DNA of 13,110 nt from Chrysochromulina parva (taxonomy: Eukaryota; Haptophyta; Prymnesiales; Chrysochromulinaceae): assembly GCA_002887195.1 (NCBI GenBank), contig PJAB01001640.1, forward strand, positions 1 to 13,110, in the 5' to 3' direction. The translations under genes were made by a program, and so were the position numbers. Below the pieces are notes generated by a model. That model had not been told where the DNA came from. It did not search any database and saw only the letters and a list, made by a program, of their open reading frames with translations. Shown here piece after piece: positions 6,915 through 13,110 of the stretch (position 1 is the first letter of the stretch; each line of letters opens with the position of its first letter).

Positions 6915-8214
6915 ATGTATGGTAAAATCAGCACGTTTCCCAAGGAGGTGGACGACGTGGCCGAGTGGCTGCAAGCCATCGGGCTGGTAAGGATACTCCT
7001 GCCCTGCCGCGCCCAATGTTACGGCAAATCTCACGCTCTCTCTCTCTCTCTCTCCCTCGCTCTCTCTCTCTCCCCTTCCTCGCACAGCCCCAATACAAAC
7101 AGGCCTTCGCTGACGCCGTGGTGGAGCCGGCACAGCTGCGTGAGCTCACCGACACGAAACTCAGAGAGCTTGTGACCGTCGAGGGCCACAGGCGACGGCT
7201 GGTGCGCAGCTCTCCGCGAGCCCAGACGCAAACGCATGCTTGCGTTTGCCCTCCTCACGCCCCGCATCCTCGCTCGTGCAGATGCTCGCTATCAACGCTC
7301 TTGCTCCGACGTTAGCCTTGCCGCCGCCGCCGGCCTTACCCGCCGCGCCGGCCGCACCTTCCGAGCCTTCAACTTCTTGCGCGCCTTCCGAGCCTCCTTC
7401 GGCCGCGGGGAGCTTCAAAACTCCGTCGCACATTAGGCCGAAATACAATTCGACCTCGTCGTTGTACATCGACTCCACCATCACGAGGCCGTGCACCGAT
7501 GAGATCATCTTCTGCGTATCGATCGTGATCCACGATCGCATCGAGGAGGGCGAAAAGGCGCTGCAGGACGACCCGGCGATGGCCAAACGGCTACCTGAGG
7601 TGTTCAACATGCAGAGCAAGCCGCTGCTCGCGCAGCTGGCCTCAGCAGATACGTCCGAGGACACTATCTTCCTTGCGATCAAGTCGATCTACTCGATTGC
7701 AGAGTTCTCGTCGGAGTGCCTCGTCATCTCTCTCCTGTACATCGAACGGCTGCGCTCGCTCACCGGACTGCACCTTCTCATGTCGAACTGGCAGCCCATA
7801 CTGCTTGCCGCGATGATCGTGGCACAAAAGGTGTGGGACGACAAATCGCTCCTCAACGTCGACTTTTCGGTCATCTGCTCTGCGTACTCGCTCAAGGACA
7901 TCAACCGGCTCGAGAAGCAGTTTTTGGAGCTCGTGCAGTATAACGTGTCCATCTCCGCCTCGCTGTACGCCTCCTACTATTTCGAGCTGCGCACGCTCTG
8001 CGAGAAGCAGGAGCGTGATTGGTCGCTCAAGCCACTCACCGAGGAGCAGCAGCGAAATCTGGTGAGCCGAGCCCAGGCAAAGACTAGCCTGTTGGAGGCA
8101 CACCTTCGCCCGAGACATAAGAGCGCAGATCAGGTCAGCCTCTCTTCCATCACTGAGGTCAGTCGGCGCAGCAGCGCTGACGACAGCTTCCACAGCGAGA
8201 GAGGCTGGGGGTAA
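6915..8214 (+). CDS. CCNY: SAM domain-cyclin Y fusion protein
   Basis: Three exons: 6915-6986, 7088-7201 and 7282-8214. Introns are 6987-7087 (GTAAGG...CACAG) and 7202-7281 (GTGCGC...TGCAG), both phase 0, giving 372 residues. Residues about 8-70 form a SAM domain once spliced: VDDVAEWLQAIGL, then PQYKQAF, LRELTDTKLREL and EGHRRRLMLAINAL, matching the hallmarks V-x2-WL, Y-x3-F, L-x2-L and GHR-x3-L. A Pro/Ala linker (about 70-110) leads to a cyclin Y domain (about 115-300) with YNSTSSLYIDSTITRP, IYSIAEFSSECLVISLLYIE, KVWDDKSLLNVD (245-256) and LEKQFLELVQYNVSIS. The tail RPRHKSADQVSL (338-349) resembles the human cyclin Y 14-3-3 phosphosite region. Cyclin Y activates CDK14/CDK16-type kinases. 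Animal cyclin Y is N-myristoylated instead of carrying a SAM domain. The start is the first in-frame ATG. Confidence 0.92.
7040..7076 (+). repeat. (CT)n tract in cyclin intron 1
   Basis: Almost pure CT dinucleotides (two long CTCTCT runs split by CCCTCG) fill much of the 101-nt intron and act as its polypyrimidine tract before the CACAG acceptor at 7087. Such tracts are prone to length change. Confidence 0.85.
7228..7249. repeat. 9-bp hairpin inside cyclin intron 2
   Basis: GCAAACGCA (7228-7236) and TGCGTTTGC (7241-7249) are perfect inverse complements around a 4-base loop TGCT. The hairpin takes up more than a quarter of an 80-nt intron. Confidence 0.85.
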
Positions 8215-8219
8215 CTGAC

Positions 8220-8526
8220 GTGGACGACGGAGGCGCCAGCGCCTCGCCACGTGCGTCCAGCATGATCGCCGACTCGTACCACAAGAGGAGATGTTCGACA
8301 CGATGCCCGTCTTCCACTTCATCCCAGGACAGAACTTTGAGCACAACAAAAAGGACTTTGCGTGCCCGCTCTACAAGGCTGCCGAGCGCAAGGGTGTGCT
8401 CACCACCACGTGCGCCTCGAGCAACTACATCCTTGACCTCGACATCCCGACCAGCAAGACGCCCTTCTACTGGATGCGCATGGGTGTCGCGCGTCGCTGT
8501 GCACGTTGGCCGATTGCGACTTGAGA
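8220..8526 (+). pseudogene. C-terminal remnant of an axonemal-type dynein heavy chain
   Basis: Pieces in three frames line up with the extreme C-terminus of dynein heavy chains. Frame 1 (8220 to about 8287) ends MIADSYHK. Frame 2 (about 8288-8494) has MFDTMPVFHFIP, FACPLYKAAERKGVLTTT, NYILDLDIPTSKTPFYW and MGVA, matching the family pattern MPV-x-H-x-IP...CPLYKT-x-R-x-G-x-LSTTG...LP-x3-PP-x-HWI-x-RGVAL. Frame 3 (8497-8520) continues LCTLADCD, as in GVALLCTLAD. Two frameshifts are needed, and nothing of the more than 4000-residue upstream protein is present, so this is a broken fragment. Dynein heavy chains drive axonemal bending or ciliary transport. It begins right after the cyclin stop codon on the same strand. 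Very sure of the family; frameshifts could in principle be assembly errors. Confidence 0.87.
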
Positions 8527-8844
8527 GAGCCCCCCGGTTGCGCTGTTTGTTTTTTGCCGATGCCGTGCTATCGAACGCGATGGAATCGGAAACAATAACG
8601 TTTACGTATTGGTGTAACGTTTGAGAGCGGAAGCCTCCGCCCGCCGGCCCGCGCGCGCGCCCCCCCCCCGCCCGCCCCCGACCGGCCCGCGAGCCGCCAG
8701 TGCGCCGTGGTCGACATGTTCATCCTGTAGATGTACCTCACAGGGCATTGGATGGCAAGCCGTTGCGCCATGCGGTACTAATGCGGTACGGCACTCGAAA
8801 ATTGCACAATTTATCGCGATCGTTGAAGACTTATGGGTCTACTG
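8527..8844. other. Convergent spacer with G-quadruplex motif
   Basis: This spacer lies between the dynein remnant (plus strand) and the Sel1 gene stop (minus strand). It holds a C/G homopolymer-rich tract (8641-8698). The remainder is AT-richer (8575-8620 and 8760-8844). No gene is seen. Confidence 0.5.
8660..8688 (-). other. G-quadruplex-forming motif
   Basis: On the minus strand there are four G tracts (3, 5, 3 and 10 G) separated by loops of 6, 1 and 1 bases, fitting G3+N1-7 x4. It lies about 160 bp past the Sel1 gene stop codon, so it may be in that transcript's 3' end. Confidence 0.7.
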
Positions 8845-9621
8845 TTACGAGGTTCGAGTTAAATGGTCGCCCCTACAACCCTCAGTCTCAGTGAGCACAC
8901 GCGCCGCAACAACCTCGGCCGCCTGTGTCGCCTCGGCCGCGCTCCGCTCATGGCTCCGCTGCGCCGCCGCCTGCACGCGCATCGCGTCGAGGTTGGCCTG
9001 CGCGATCGGATGCCCCTGCGCGGCTGCGAGGCTATACAGCCGCCTCGCCTCCGCCTCGTCCTTTGGTCCGCCCCGTCCTTGCTCGTGCATGACCGCGAGG
9101 TGGAACTGCGCACCACCATGCCCCTGCGCTGCCGCGAGGCAAATCAACCGCCGCGCCTCCACTAGATCCTCGGCTCCGCCACGCCCTTGGCTGTGCATGA
9201 CACCGAGCCTTGTCTGCGAAGAAGCATCCCCCTGTGCGGCAGCGAGGCTGAACAGCCGTCGCGCCTCCGCCTCGTCTTTTGGTGCTCCGCAATGCCCGTG
9301 ACTGTGCATGACCGCAAGGCTGTACTGCGCAATAGCGTGCCCCTGTTCGGACGCAAGACCGAGCAACCGCCGCGCCTCCGCCTCGTCCTTTGGTCCACCT
9401 AGCCCTAGGCTGTGCATGTGACCGAGATTGCACAGAGCCCCAGCATGACCCGAGCATGCCGCAAGGCCAAAAAGCCGCCGTGCCTCCGGCAAGTCCTTTG
9501 GCACGCCTAGCCCTAGGCTATGCATGTGACCAAGGTTGTGCTGCGCTTCGGCATCTCCTCGCTTGCTTCTATCCATCAGCCTGGAGATTGCGTGCACCTC
9601 ATGTGGAAGATCGGAAGGCAT
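8845..9621 (-). CDS. Sel1-like repeat protein
   Basis: The 258-residue product starts at the first in-frame ATG (9621). After about 21 residues come five complete Sel1-like repeats of 36-37 residues (about 22-57, 58-93, 94-130, 131-166 and 167-202) and a partial sixth (203-217). Each follows the pattern G-x-A-x-AQ-x2-LG-x-MH-x-G-x-G-x3-D-x2-EARRL-x2-LAA-x-Q. The repeats form paired antiparallel helices making a superhelical protein-binding scaffold, used for example in ER-associated degradation complexes. The Ala/Glu-rich tail has no domain. No signal peptide or membrane segment is seen, so a soluble adaptor is most likely; the partner is unknown. Repeats are also similar at DNA level with a 108-bp period, showing recent internal duplication. 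No intron. The kinase gene follows 245 bp upstream on the same strand. Confidence 0.9.
   Translation of the reverse strand: MPSDLPHEVHAISRLMDRSKRGDAEAQHNLGHMHSLGLGVPKDLPEARRLFGLAACSGHAGALCNLGHMHSLGLGGPKDEAEARRLLGLASEQGHAIAQYSLAVMHSHGHCGAPKDEAEARRLFSLAAAQGDASSQTRLGVMHSQGRGGAEDLVEARRLICLAAAQGHGGAQFHLAVMHEQGRGGPKDEAEARRLYSLAAAQGHPIAQANLDAMRVQAAAQRSHERSAAEATQAAEVVAARVLTETEGCRGDHLTRTS
8990..9560. repeat. 108-bp intragenic tandem repeats
   Basis: The coding repeat units of the Sel1 gene recur about every 108 bp. The best example is AGCCCTAGGCT[GA]TGCATGTG at 9401-9420 and 9509-9528, one unit apart. Blocks such as CGCCTCCGCCTCGTC recur at about 9046, 9260 and 9374. Confidence 0.8.
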
Positions 9622-9866
9622 GGGCTGGCAATTTAAGGACTTCGATGGACGATGCGTGATGCGAGGCGGTCTCTGTGGGCCCTTGTGGGGCAATCAGTTC
9701 GCAGCCCCGCTGTGGGAACAACCAATGTGTGCAGAAGAACAAAGCAACATGCATGCGGCGGACACAGGAATTATTCTGGAACTACAAAGAACTACACCGG
9801 GTGTACCGACGTGAGACAAGCCGCGCTCTCTGGGCACTGGGGAACCTATACGATAGAGCTACCGTC
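9622..9866. other. Spacer between Sel1 and kinase genes
   Basis: A 245-bp spacer, lower in GC than its neighbours, between two minus-strand genes. It must hold the kinase 3' untranslated region and the Sel1 promoter. The Sel1 frame continues open upstream to 9693 but has no ATG beyond 9621. Confidence 0.4.
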
Positions 9867-11606
9867 CTACGTGCTATCTTCACCCGATGGCCGACGACGA
9901 CGATCGAGCAACGCTGGTGCTTCTGCTGGGGCGGGAGCGGGGTCCGGAGCCGGAGCCGGCGCCAGAGCGCTGGCGCCCGCCCAGAGGGGTATTGTACCGA
10001 GCTCTTCGAGGAACTCGTCGAGAGGGATTCGTTTCGAGAGCTGCACGTGCAGTAATCGGCCCAGGAGGCTGCAGAGCGGCGATGGGTAATGCTCACGGAG
10101 CGGCGTGACGTCGAGCGACGTCGTGGTGAGCAGCTTGAGCAGTGCGGGCATGCCGCCATCCATGCCGCCGTAACCGTCGTCGAGCTCCACCCAAGGAGGA
10201 GCTAGCAGCATCGTCTCATACAGCGTGCATCCAAAGGCCCACACGTCGGCGTCACGATCAAAGGGAGCACCGTTGATGTGCTCTGGCGACATGTACACGG
10301 GTGTGCCTACTGCGTCGTCGTAGGGATTGGACGCCTTCACAGCTGCTTTCACAGGCTGGACGCCTTCACGCTGCGATTTCTTGCCCCTTTTCGAGAGCAC
10401 GCCGCCGCCCTTGGCACCGGCGCCGACGATGCCAGCGCCGACGGAGGCGAAGACCGCTTCGCGCGCTGCCGCGACGTTGGCTGCCGCCGCCGCCGCCGTT
10501 GTCTTGGGCCCCGCCTTGTGGCCGCCGTCGCGATGGCCCATCGCTCGTGCACTCCGCGCGTCGAGCGAGGTTGCGCCGCTGCGATGGCTCGTGCTGGGAA
10601 TAGGACTCGAGGATCTCGAAGGGTATGGCGGTGCAGCCGCACTCGTCGTGTCGTCCCCTCCCTCGCACGTGCCCGCAGGCAAGGCAAGCCTCTTGGCCAA
10701 ACTCGTCCCGAGCCTCCCTGGCTTCTTGGCGCCGCTCGTGCCGGCCCTCCTCGTCGAAAGCACACCGCCGCCGCTTCTCGTCGAAAGCACACCGCCGCAG
10801 CCGCCGCCGCCGGCCGGCGCGGCAATGGTGGCGCTCACGGCCGCGCGTGGGATCAAGTTGATCCGCGGACCCGCGGGTATGAGCTCGCACATGCCAAAGT
10901 CGCCGAGGCAAGCGTCGCCATTGGCGCGCATGAAAATGTTCGACGGCTTGATGTCGCGATGGAGCAGTTGGATCTCGTTGTGAAGGTACGCGAGGCATGA
11001 TCCGACTTGCAAGGCTATGCTCACAATTTGGGTGGGCGCAAAGTGCGCACCGCTGCCGTGCACGCGCTGCTGGATGAGCTGCCCAAGATCGCCGCCCTGG
11101 GCGTACTCCATGAGGATGGCGACTGTTGTGAGGTCCTCAAAATGGCTGATGAACTTCACGACGTGCGGGTGTGAGATGCGGCGCAGCACGTCAACCTCGA
11201 GCTTGGCCTGAGAAATCTCGTGGCGCGAGAGGCCCTTGAACACAATCTCCTTGAGGCAGCACTCGTCGCCCGCGGTGCGCGTGTGCTTGACGAGCCAAAT
11301 CTCGCCAAAAGAGCCGCGGCCGATTGAGTCGATGATCGTGTACAGCCCTTCGAGGCAGGTGTCTCCCACGGCCTTGGGTTCACCGAGGGCTTTTGGGCGC
11401 TGCGCGGGGCGCTTTGGCTGCGGCGGAGCCTTGGCGTGGGCCAAGCGCTTGACCTTGCTGCTGCTGCTGCTGCTGGGCTTTTGAGCGGCGGCCGTGGATG
11501 CAGTAGGAGCCAATGGCAGCGCCATGAGCAGCTCGTCTGGCACGGTTTCGTCTACTCCTCGCTGAGTGCCAGGCTCATCTCTCGAGTCCTCTACGGACGC
11601 CTCCAT
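9867..11606 (-). CDS. NEK-like Ser/Thr protein kinase with large activation-loop insertion
   Basis: Single-exon frame of 579 residues, ATG at 11606 and TAG at 9867. Residues 1-86 are a low-complexity head with poly-Ser (45-50). The kinase domain runs from about 88 to 540: glycine loop GRGSFG (96-101), ATP lysine K119 (CCLKEI), candidate alpha-C glutamate E137, catalytic HRDIKPSN (216-223), DFG (236-238), GTPVYMSPE (434-442), DVWAFGC (454-460) and a terminal R526 in SKRIPLDEFL. All catalytic residues are present, so it should be active. The pattern (LKEI, SHPHVVKF, GTPxYxSPE) best fits the NIMA-related (NEK) family, which acts in mitosis and cilia. Between DFG and GTP lie about 185 residues of Gly/Ala/Ser/Lys-rich sequence instead of about 20. 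The C-terminus is Ala-Pro repeats (547-564). Kinase call is certain; NEK subgroup is likely. Confidence 0.9.
   Translation of the reverse strand: MEASVEDSRDEPGTQRGVDETVPDELLMALPLAPTASTAAAQKPSSSSSSKVKRLAHAKAPPQPKRPAQRPKALGEPKAVGDTCLEGLYTIIDSIGRGSFGEIWLVKHTRTAGDECCLKEIVFKGLSRHEISQAKLEVDVLRRISHPHVVKFISHFEDLTTVAILMEYAQGGDLGQLIQQRVHGSGAHFAPTQIVSIALQVGSCLAYLHNEIQLLHRDIKPSNIFMRANGDACLGDFGMCELIPAGPRINLIPRAAVSATIAAPAGGGGCGGVLSTRSGGGVLSTRRAGTSGAKKPGRLGTSLAKRLALPAGTCEGGDDTTSAAAPPYPSRSSSPIPSTSHRSGATSLDARSARAMGHRDGGHKAGPKTTAAAAAANVAAAREAVFASVGAGIVGAGAKGGGVLSKRGKKSQREGVQPVKAAVKASNPYDDAVGTPVYMSPEHINGAPFDRDADVWAFGCTLYETMLLAPPWVELDDGYGGMDGGMPALLKLLTTTSLDVTPLREHYPSPLCSLLGRLLHVQLSKRIPLDEFLEELGTIPLWAGASALAPAPAPDPAPAPAEAPALLDRRRRPSGEDST
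10749..10800. repeat. 27-bp tandem repeat in kinase insertion
   Basis: Two near-identical 27-bp units share TCGTCGAAAGCACACCGCCG (starting 10751 and 10778) and encode the repeated peptide GGVLSTR within the activation-loop insertion. A third, diverged copy encodes GGVLSKR at residues 401-407 (about 10386-10406). Confidence 0.85.
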
Positions 11607-11665
11607 AACCCCCGCCTTCTTTGGATGACGAAACTTACTTTGGGTCCAAGTAGTTTATGAAGTGC

Positions 11666-11682
11666 CTTGACTTGACTTGACT
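11666..11682. repeat. CTTGA pentamer array
   Basis: CTTGACTTGACTTGACT is the same pentamer family (inverse complement of AAGTC) as the array at 1304-1387. It lies about 60 bp upstream of the kinase ATG. Confidence 0.9.
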
Positions 11683-11709
11683 AGACAGTCAATACGACAA
11701 CTAGGACGG

Positions 11710-12007
11710 CGGCTACATTGTACCGTTGCTTCGGTACAAGCAAGCTAATTTTAGTCGACACAACACATGAACCTAAATACAAGCGCAAACGAGTACATGT
11801 TCATGTACCGGTACCCCAGTCCAGCAGAGTACTCGGTATCGAATCAGCTTCGGTACTTGGTAACATCAAAGCTTGTGGGAGCTCGGGAGCTGCTACCGGT
11901 GTACGCCGAAGTACAAGTAGCAAGCAAGTTAATTAGTCGAAACACACAAGTCCCTGACACAAGTACCTAAACAAGCGCAATCGAATACCCCTGTAACCAG
12001 CCGAGTA
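11710..12007. repeat. Degenerate direct repeat, about 184-bp offset
   Basis: Copy 1 (about 11710-11830) and copy 2 (about 11893-12007) share ordered blocks: TACAAG, GCAAGCTAATTTTAGTCGACA (11740) against GCAAGTTAATTAGTCGAAACA (11924), then ACCTAAATACAAGCGCAA against ACCTAAACAAGCGCAA, then CCAG and CGAGTA-type ends. A third trace (CAGTCGACATTAGTCGACAA) lies at 12051-12070. Copies are diverged, suggesting an old duplicated element. Confidence 0.7.
11793..11808. repeat. Short palindrome GTACATG-TT-CATGTAC
   Basis: Seven-base arms around a two-base loop, followed at once by the palindrome GGTACC at 11810-11815. It lies inside copy 1 of the degenerate repeat. Confidence 0.8.
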
Positions 12008-12013
12008 GGAAAG

Positions 12014-12040
12014 TTGCTTGCTTGCTTGCTTGCTTGCTTG
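12014..12040. repeat. (TTGC)n microsatellite
   Basis: Six and three quarters exact TTGC units, running into the palindrome CTTGTACAAG (12037-12046). Confidence 0.95.
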
Positions 12041-12220
12041 TACAAGTACGCAGTCGACATTAGTCGACAATTCGGGCACAGACGCGGTCGTCAGTCCCGG
12101 AACGAGAGTTTTATAGTTAGTAGTTAGAGCGACCAGCGTCTGCAAGCTCACTCATCCCGAAAAGAGGCACATGCATTGTATTATACGGTTCCGCTATACC
12201 CGACCCGCGCCGTACCGTTA

Positions 12221-12242
12221 CTCTGCGCTTCCCCGCGCAGAG
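12221..12242. repeat. 8-bp perfect hairpin
   Basis: CTCTGCGC (12221-12228) and GCGCAGAG (12235-12242) pair around a six-base loop TTCCCC. It lies about 105 bp past the stop codon of the doubtful minus-strand ORF. No role is known. Confidence 0.8.
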
Positions 12243-12345
12243 CCGTGACTACGATTGTCCCAATTGGATTGTCCGGAGAGACCGACCTAAGGACCTATGG
12301 GTGTTTGGTTACCACGCCTGAGTGTGGCGCTCATCATGCCTTAAC

Positions 12346-12882
12346 CTACAATCCGAATGCCTCTCGTCCAGCCGTGGTGACGGGCCGTGTTTCTAAAGCA
12401 CGGGTGGTACTTGTGGCGATGCAACACGTACTCCCTGTAGTAGTCCTTGACGAATGCGCGGACGTTCCAGGTGCTGCGGATTCTGCAGAGGCTATGCTTG
12501 TCATTGGTTGCTCAACAAAGCTGTTGCCACTGCCGCTGTGCCTCCGCCATGGCGGTGGTGGCTCCGCGCTTGACAGCACGTCAGAGGGCAATGGCCCAGG
12601 CTGGACGCGCGGCATTATTGCCAGCAATGCAAAGGTGCGCTCCTCGTGCTCTGAAATTTCATCAAAGCCCGCACCCGGCCGGAATATTGCGTCACCCTTT
12701 GATGGCCAGGCGCTCGGCGTCCGAGCAAAAATCAAGTGCGGCGCATCGCCCGGCGGAAGCGGTGCGAGCTTCTCCTCTGCCTCCAGTGCGACTGCAAGGC
12801 ATTGTAGGTCGGTCCCGAAGTTATCCATCTGCTGCTGAAGTGCAATTCGAGTGCGAAGCTCGGCGGTGGCCACGCTCGCCAT
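12346..12882 (-). CDS. Hypothetical protein, doubtful
   Basis: The frame gives 178 residues from the first in-frame ATG (12882). The first half looks protein-like: a helical stretch MASVATAELRTRIALQQQMD, then LQCLAVALEAEEKLAPLPPG, LIFARTPSAW and FDEISEHEERTFALLAIM. The second half is Ser/Thr/Pro-rich and may be a wrong continuation, for example past a missed splice site after about residue 100. No family is recognised. A longer open frame overlaps it on the plus strand (12176-12838), so strand choice is uncertain; the minus frame is preferred because its N-terminal half has a balanced, GC3-leaning coding look. Confidence 0.38.
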   Translation of the reverse strand: MASVATAELRTRIALQQQMDNFGTDLQCLAVALEAEEKLAPLPPGDAPHLIFARTPSAWPSKGDAIFRPGAGFDEISEHEERTFALLAIMPRVQPGPLPSDVLSSAEPPPPWRRHSGSGNSFVEQPMTSIASAESAAPGTSAHSSRTTTGSTCCIATSTTRALETRPVTTAGREAFGL

Positions 12883-13110
12883 GGTTGTCGTTGCTCTATA
12901 TGGCGAGGGCGCTGCGCACGCAAGCACAGAGGACTGATGGCCGTGGGGCGCGGATGTTCTGCATGGATTCGCGCCGGTCTAAGTAAGCACTCTTCATGTT
13001 AATACACACAACACGTAAGCAGTACAGCCGTGAAGACAAAACAATACAATACAGGCCAGGCCTCAACTGAGACACATGCAGGCAGAGAGCTGAGAAACAG
13101 CCTATAAGAG
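12883..13110. other. Right flank, nothing recognised
   Basis: About 230 bases with no supported gene. The last 110 bases are AC-rich (ACACAACACGTAAGC, AAACAATACAATACAGGCC). If the minus-strand ORF is real, its promoter would be here. Confidence 0.4.

Larger units (their letters stand above)
11607..12345. other. Repeat-rich spacer, no gene recognised
   Basis: About 740 bp without a supported gene. It holds a CTTGA pentamer array (11666-11682), a degenerate direct repeat (about 11710-12007), palindromes, a TTGC microsatellite (12014-12040) and an 8-bp hairpin (12221-12242). Open frames here have no domain. The base composition is less GC-rich than in the genes. Confidence 0.6.

Noticed and set aside
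8621..9301. Plus-strand frame of 226 residues opposite the Sel1 gene
   Set aside because: Mirror of the Sel1 repeats; Cys/Ala/Arg-rich without a family, whereas the minus strand shows five clear Sel1 units.
10327..10983. Plus-strand frame of 218 residues opposite the kinase insertion
   Set aside because: Antisense shadow over low-complexity GC-rich repeats; the kinase motifs on the minus strand decide the coding strand.
1..13110. CRISPR array, tRNA, rRNA, bacterial operon or phage genes
   Set aside because: No spaced short repeats, no cloverleaf or rRNA core seen by eye, and all recognised genes are eukaryotic with spliceosomal introns.

Overview
The window looks like nuclear DNA of a unicellular eukaryote. 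Three of the genes need short GT-AG introns (73-122 nt) to restore conserved proteins, and the gene content is eukaryotic: a Golgi SNARE, cyclin Y, a NEK-type kinase, an atlastin/GBP-like GTPase and an axonemal-type dynein heavy chain remnant. The DNA is GC-rich, densely packed and has many simple repeats. Together with the dynein remnant (a flagellated lineage) this suits a GC-rich alga such as a haptophyte, but the sequence alone does not settle the taxon; a pelagophyte or another protist is possible.

Layout, left to right. 1-400: AT-rich non-coding DNA with two 78-80 bp tandem repeats and three perfect CArG-box sequences. 699-1178 (-): pterin-4a-carbinolamine dehydratase. 1304-1387: (AAGTC)n repeat and its inverted copy. 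1628-4039 (-): three-exon GTPase of the atlastin/GBP superfamily with a signal peptide and a C-terminal membrane hairpin. 4461-5632 (-): three-exon syntaxin-16/Tlg2 Qa-SNARE. 5808-6245 (+): small coiled-coil protein of unknown function, divergent from the syntaxin. 6915-8214 (+): three-exon gene fusing a SAM domain to a cyclin-Y domain. 8220-8526 (+): frameshifted C-terminal remnant of a dynein heavy chain. 8845-9621 (-): Sel1-repeat protein. 9867-11606 (-): NEK-like Ser/Thr kinase with a very large activation-loop insertion. 11700-12060: degenerate repeat-rich spacer. 12346-12882 (-): doubtful ORF. The rest is unassigned.

How the genes relate. There is no operon logic here. The syntaxin and the atlastin/GBP-like protein are both endomembrane proteins and sit in tandem, but a functional link is only a guess. 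Cyclin Y and the NEK-like kinase are both regulatory proteins with connections to cilia and the cell cycle in other organisms; their nearness may be chance.

The most unusual items are the SAM-cyclin Y fusion, an atlastin-like GTPase that appears to face the ER lumen and lacks the G3 glycine, the roughly 185-residue insertion in the kinase activation segment, and the dynein tail remnant lying directly behind the cyclin gene.
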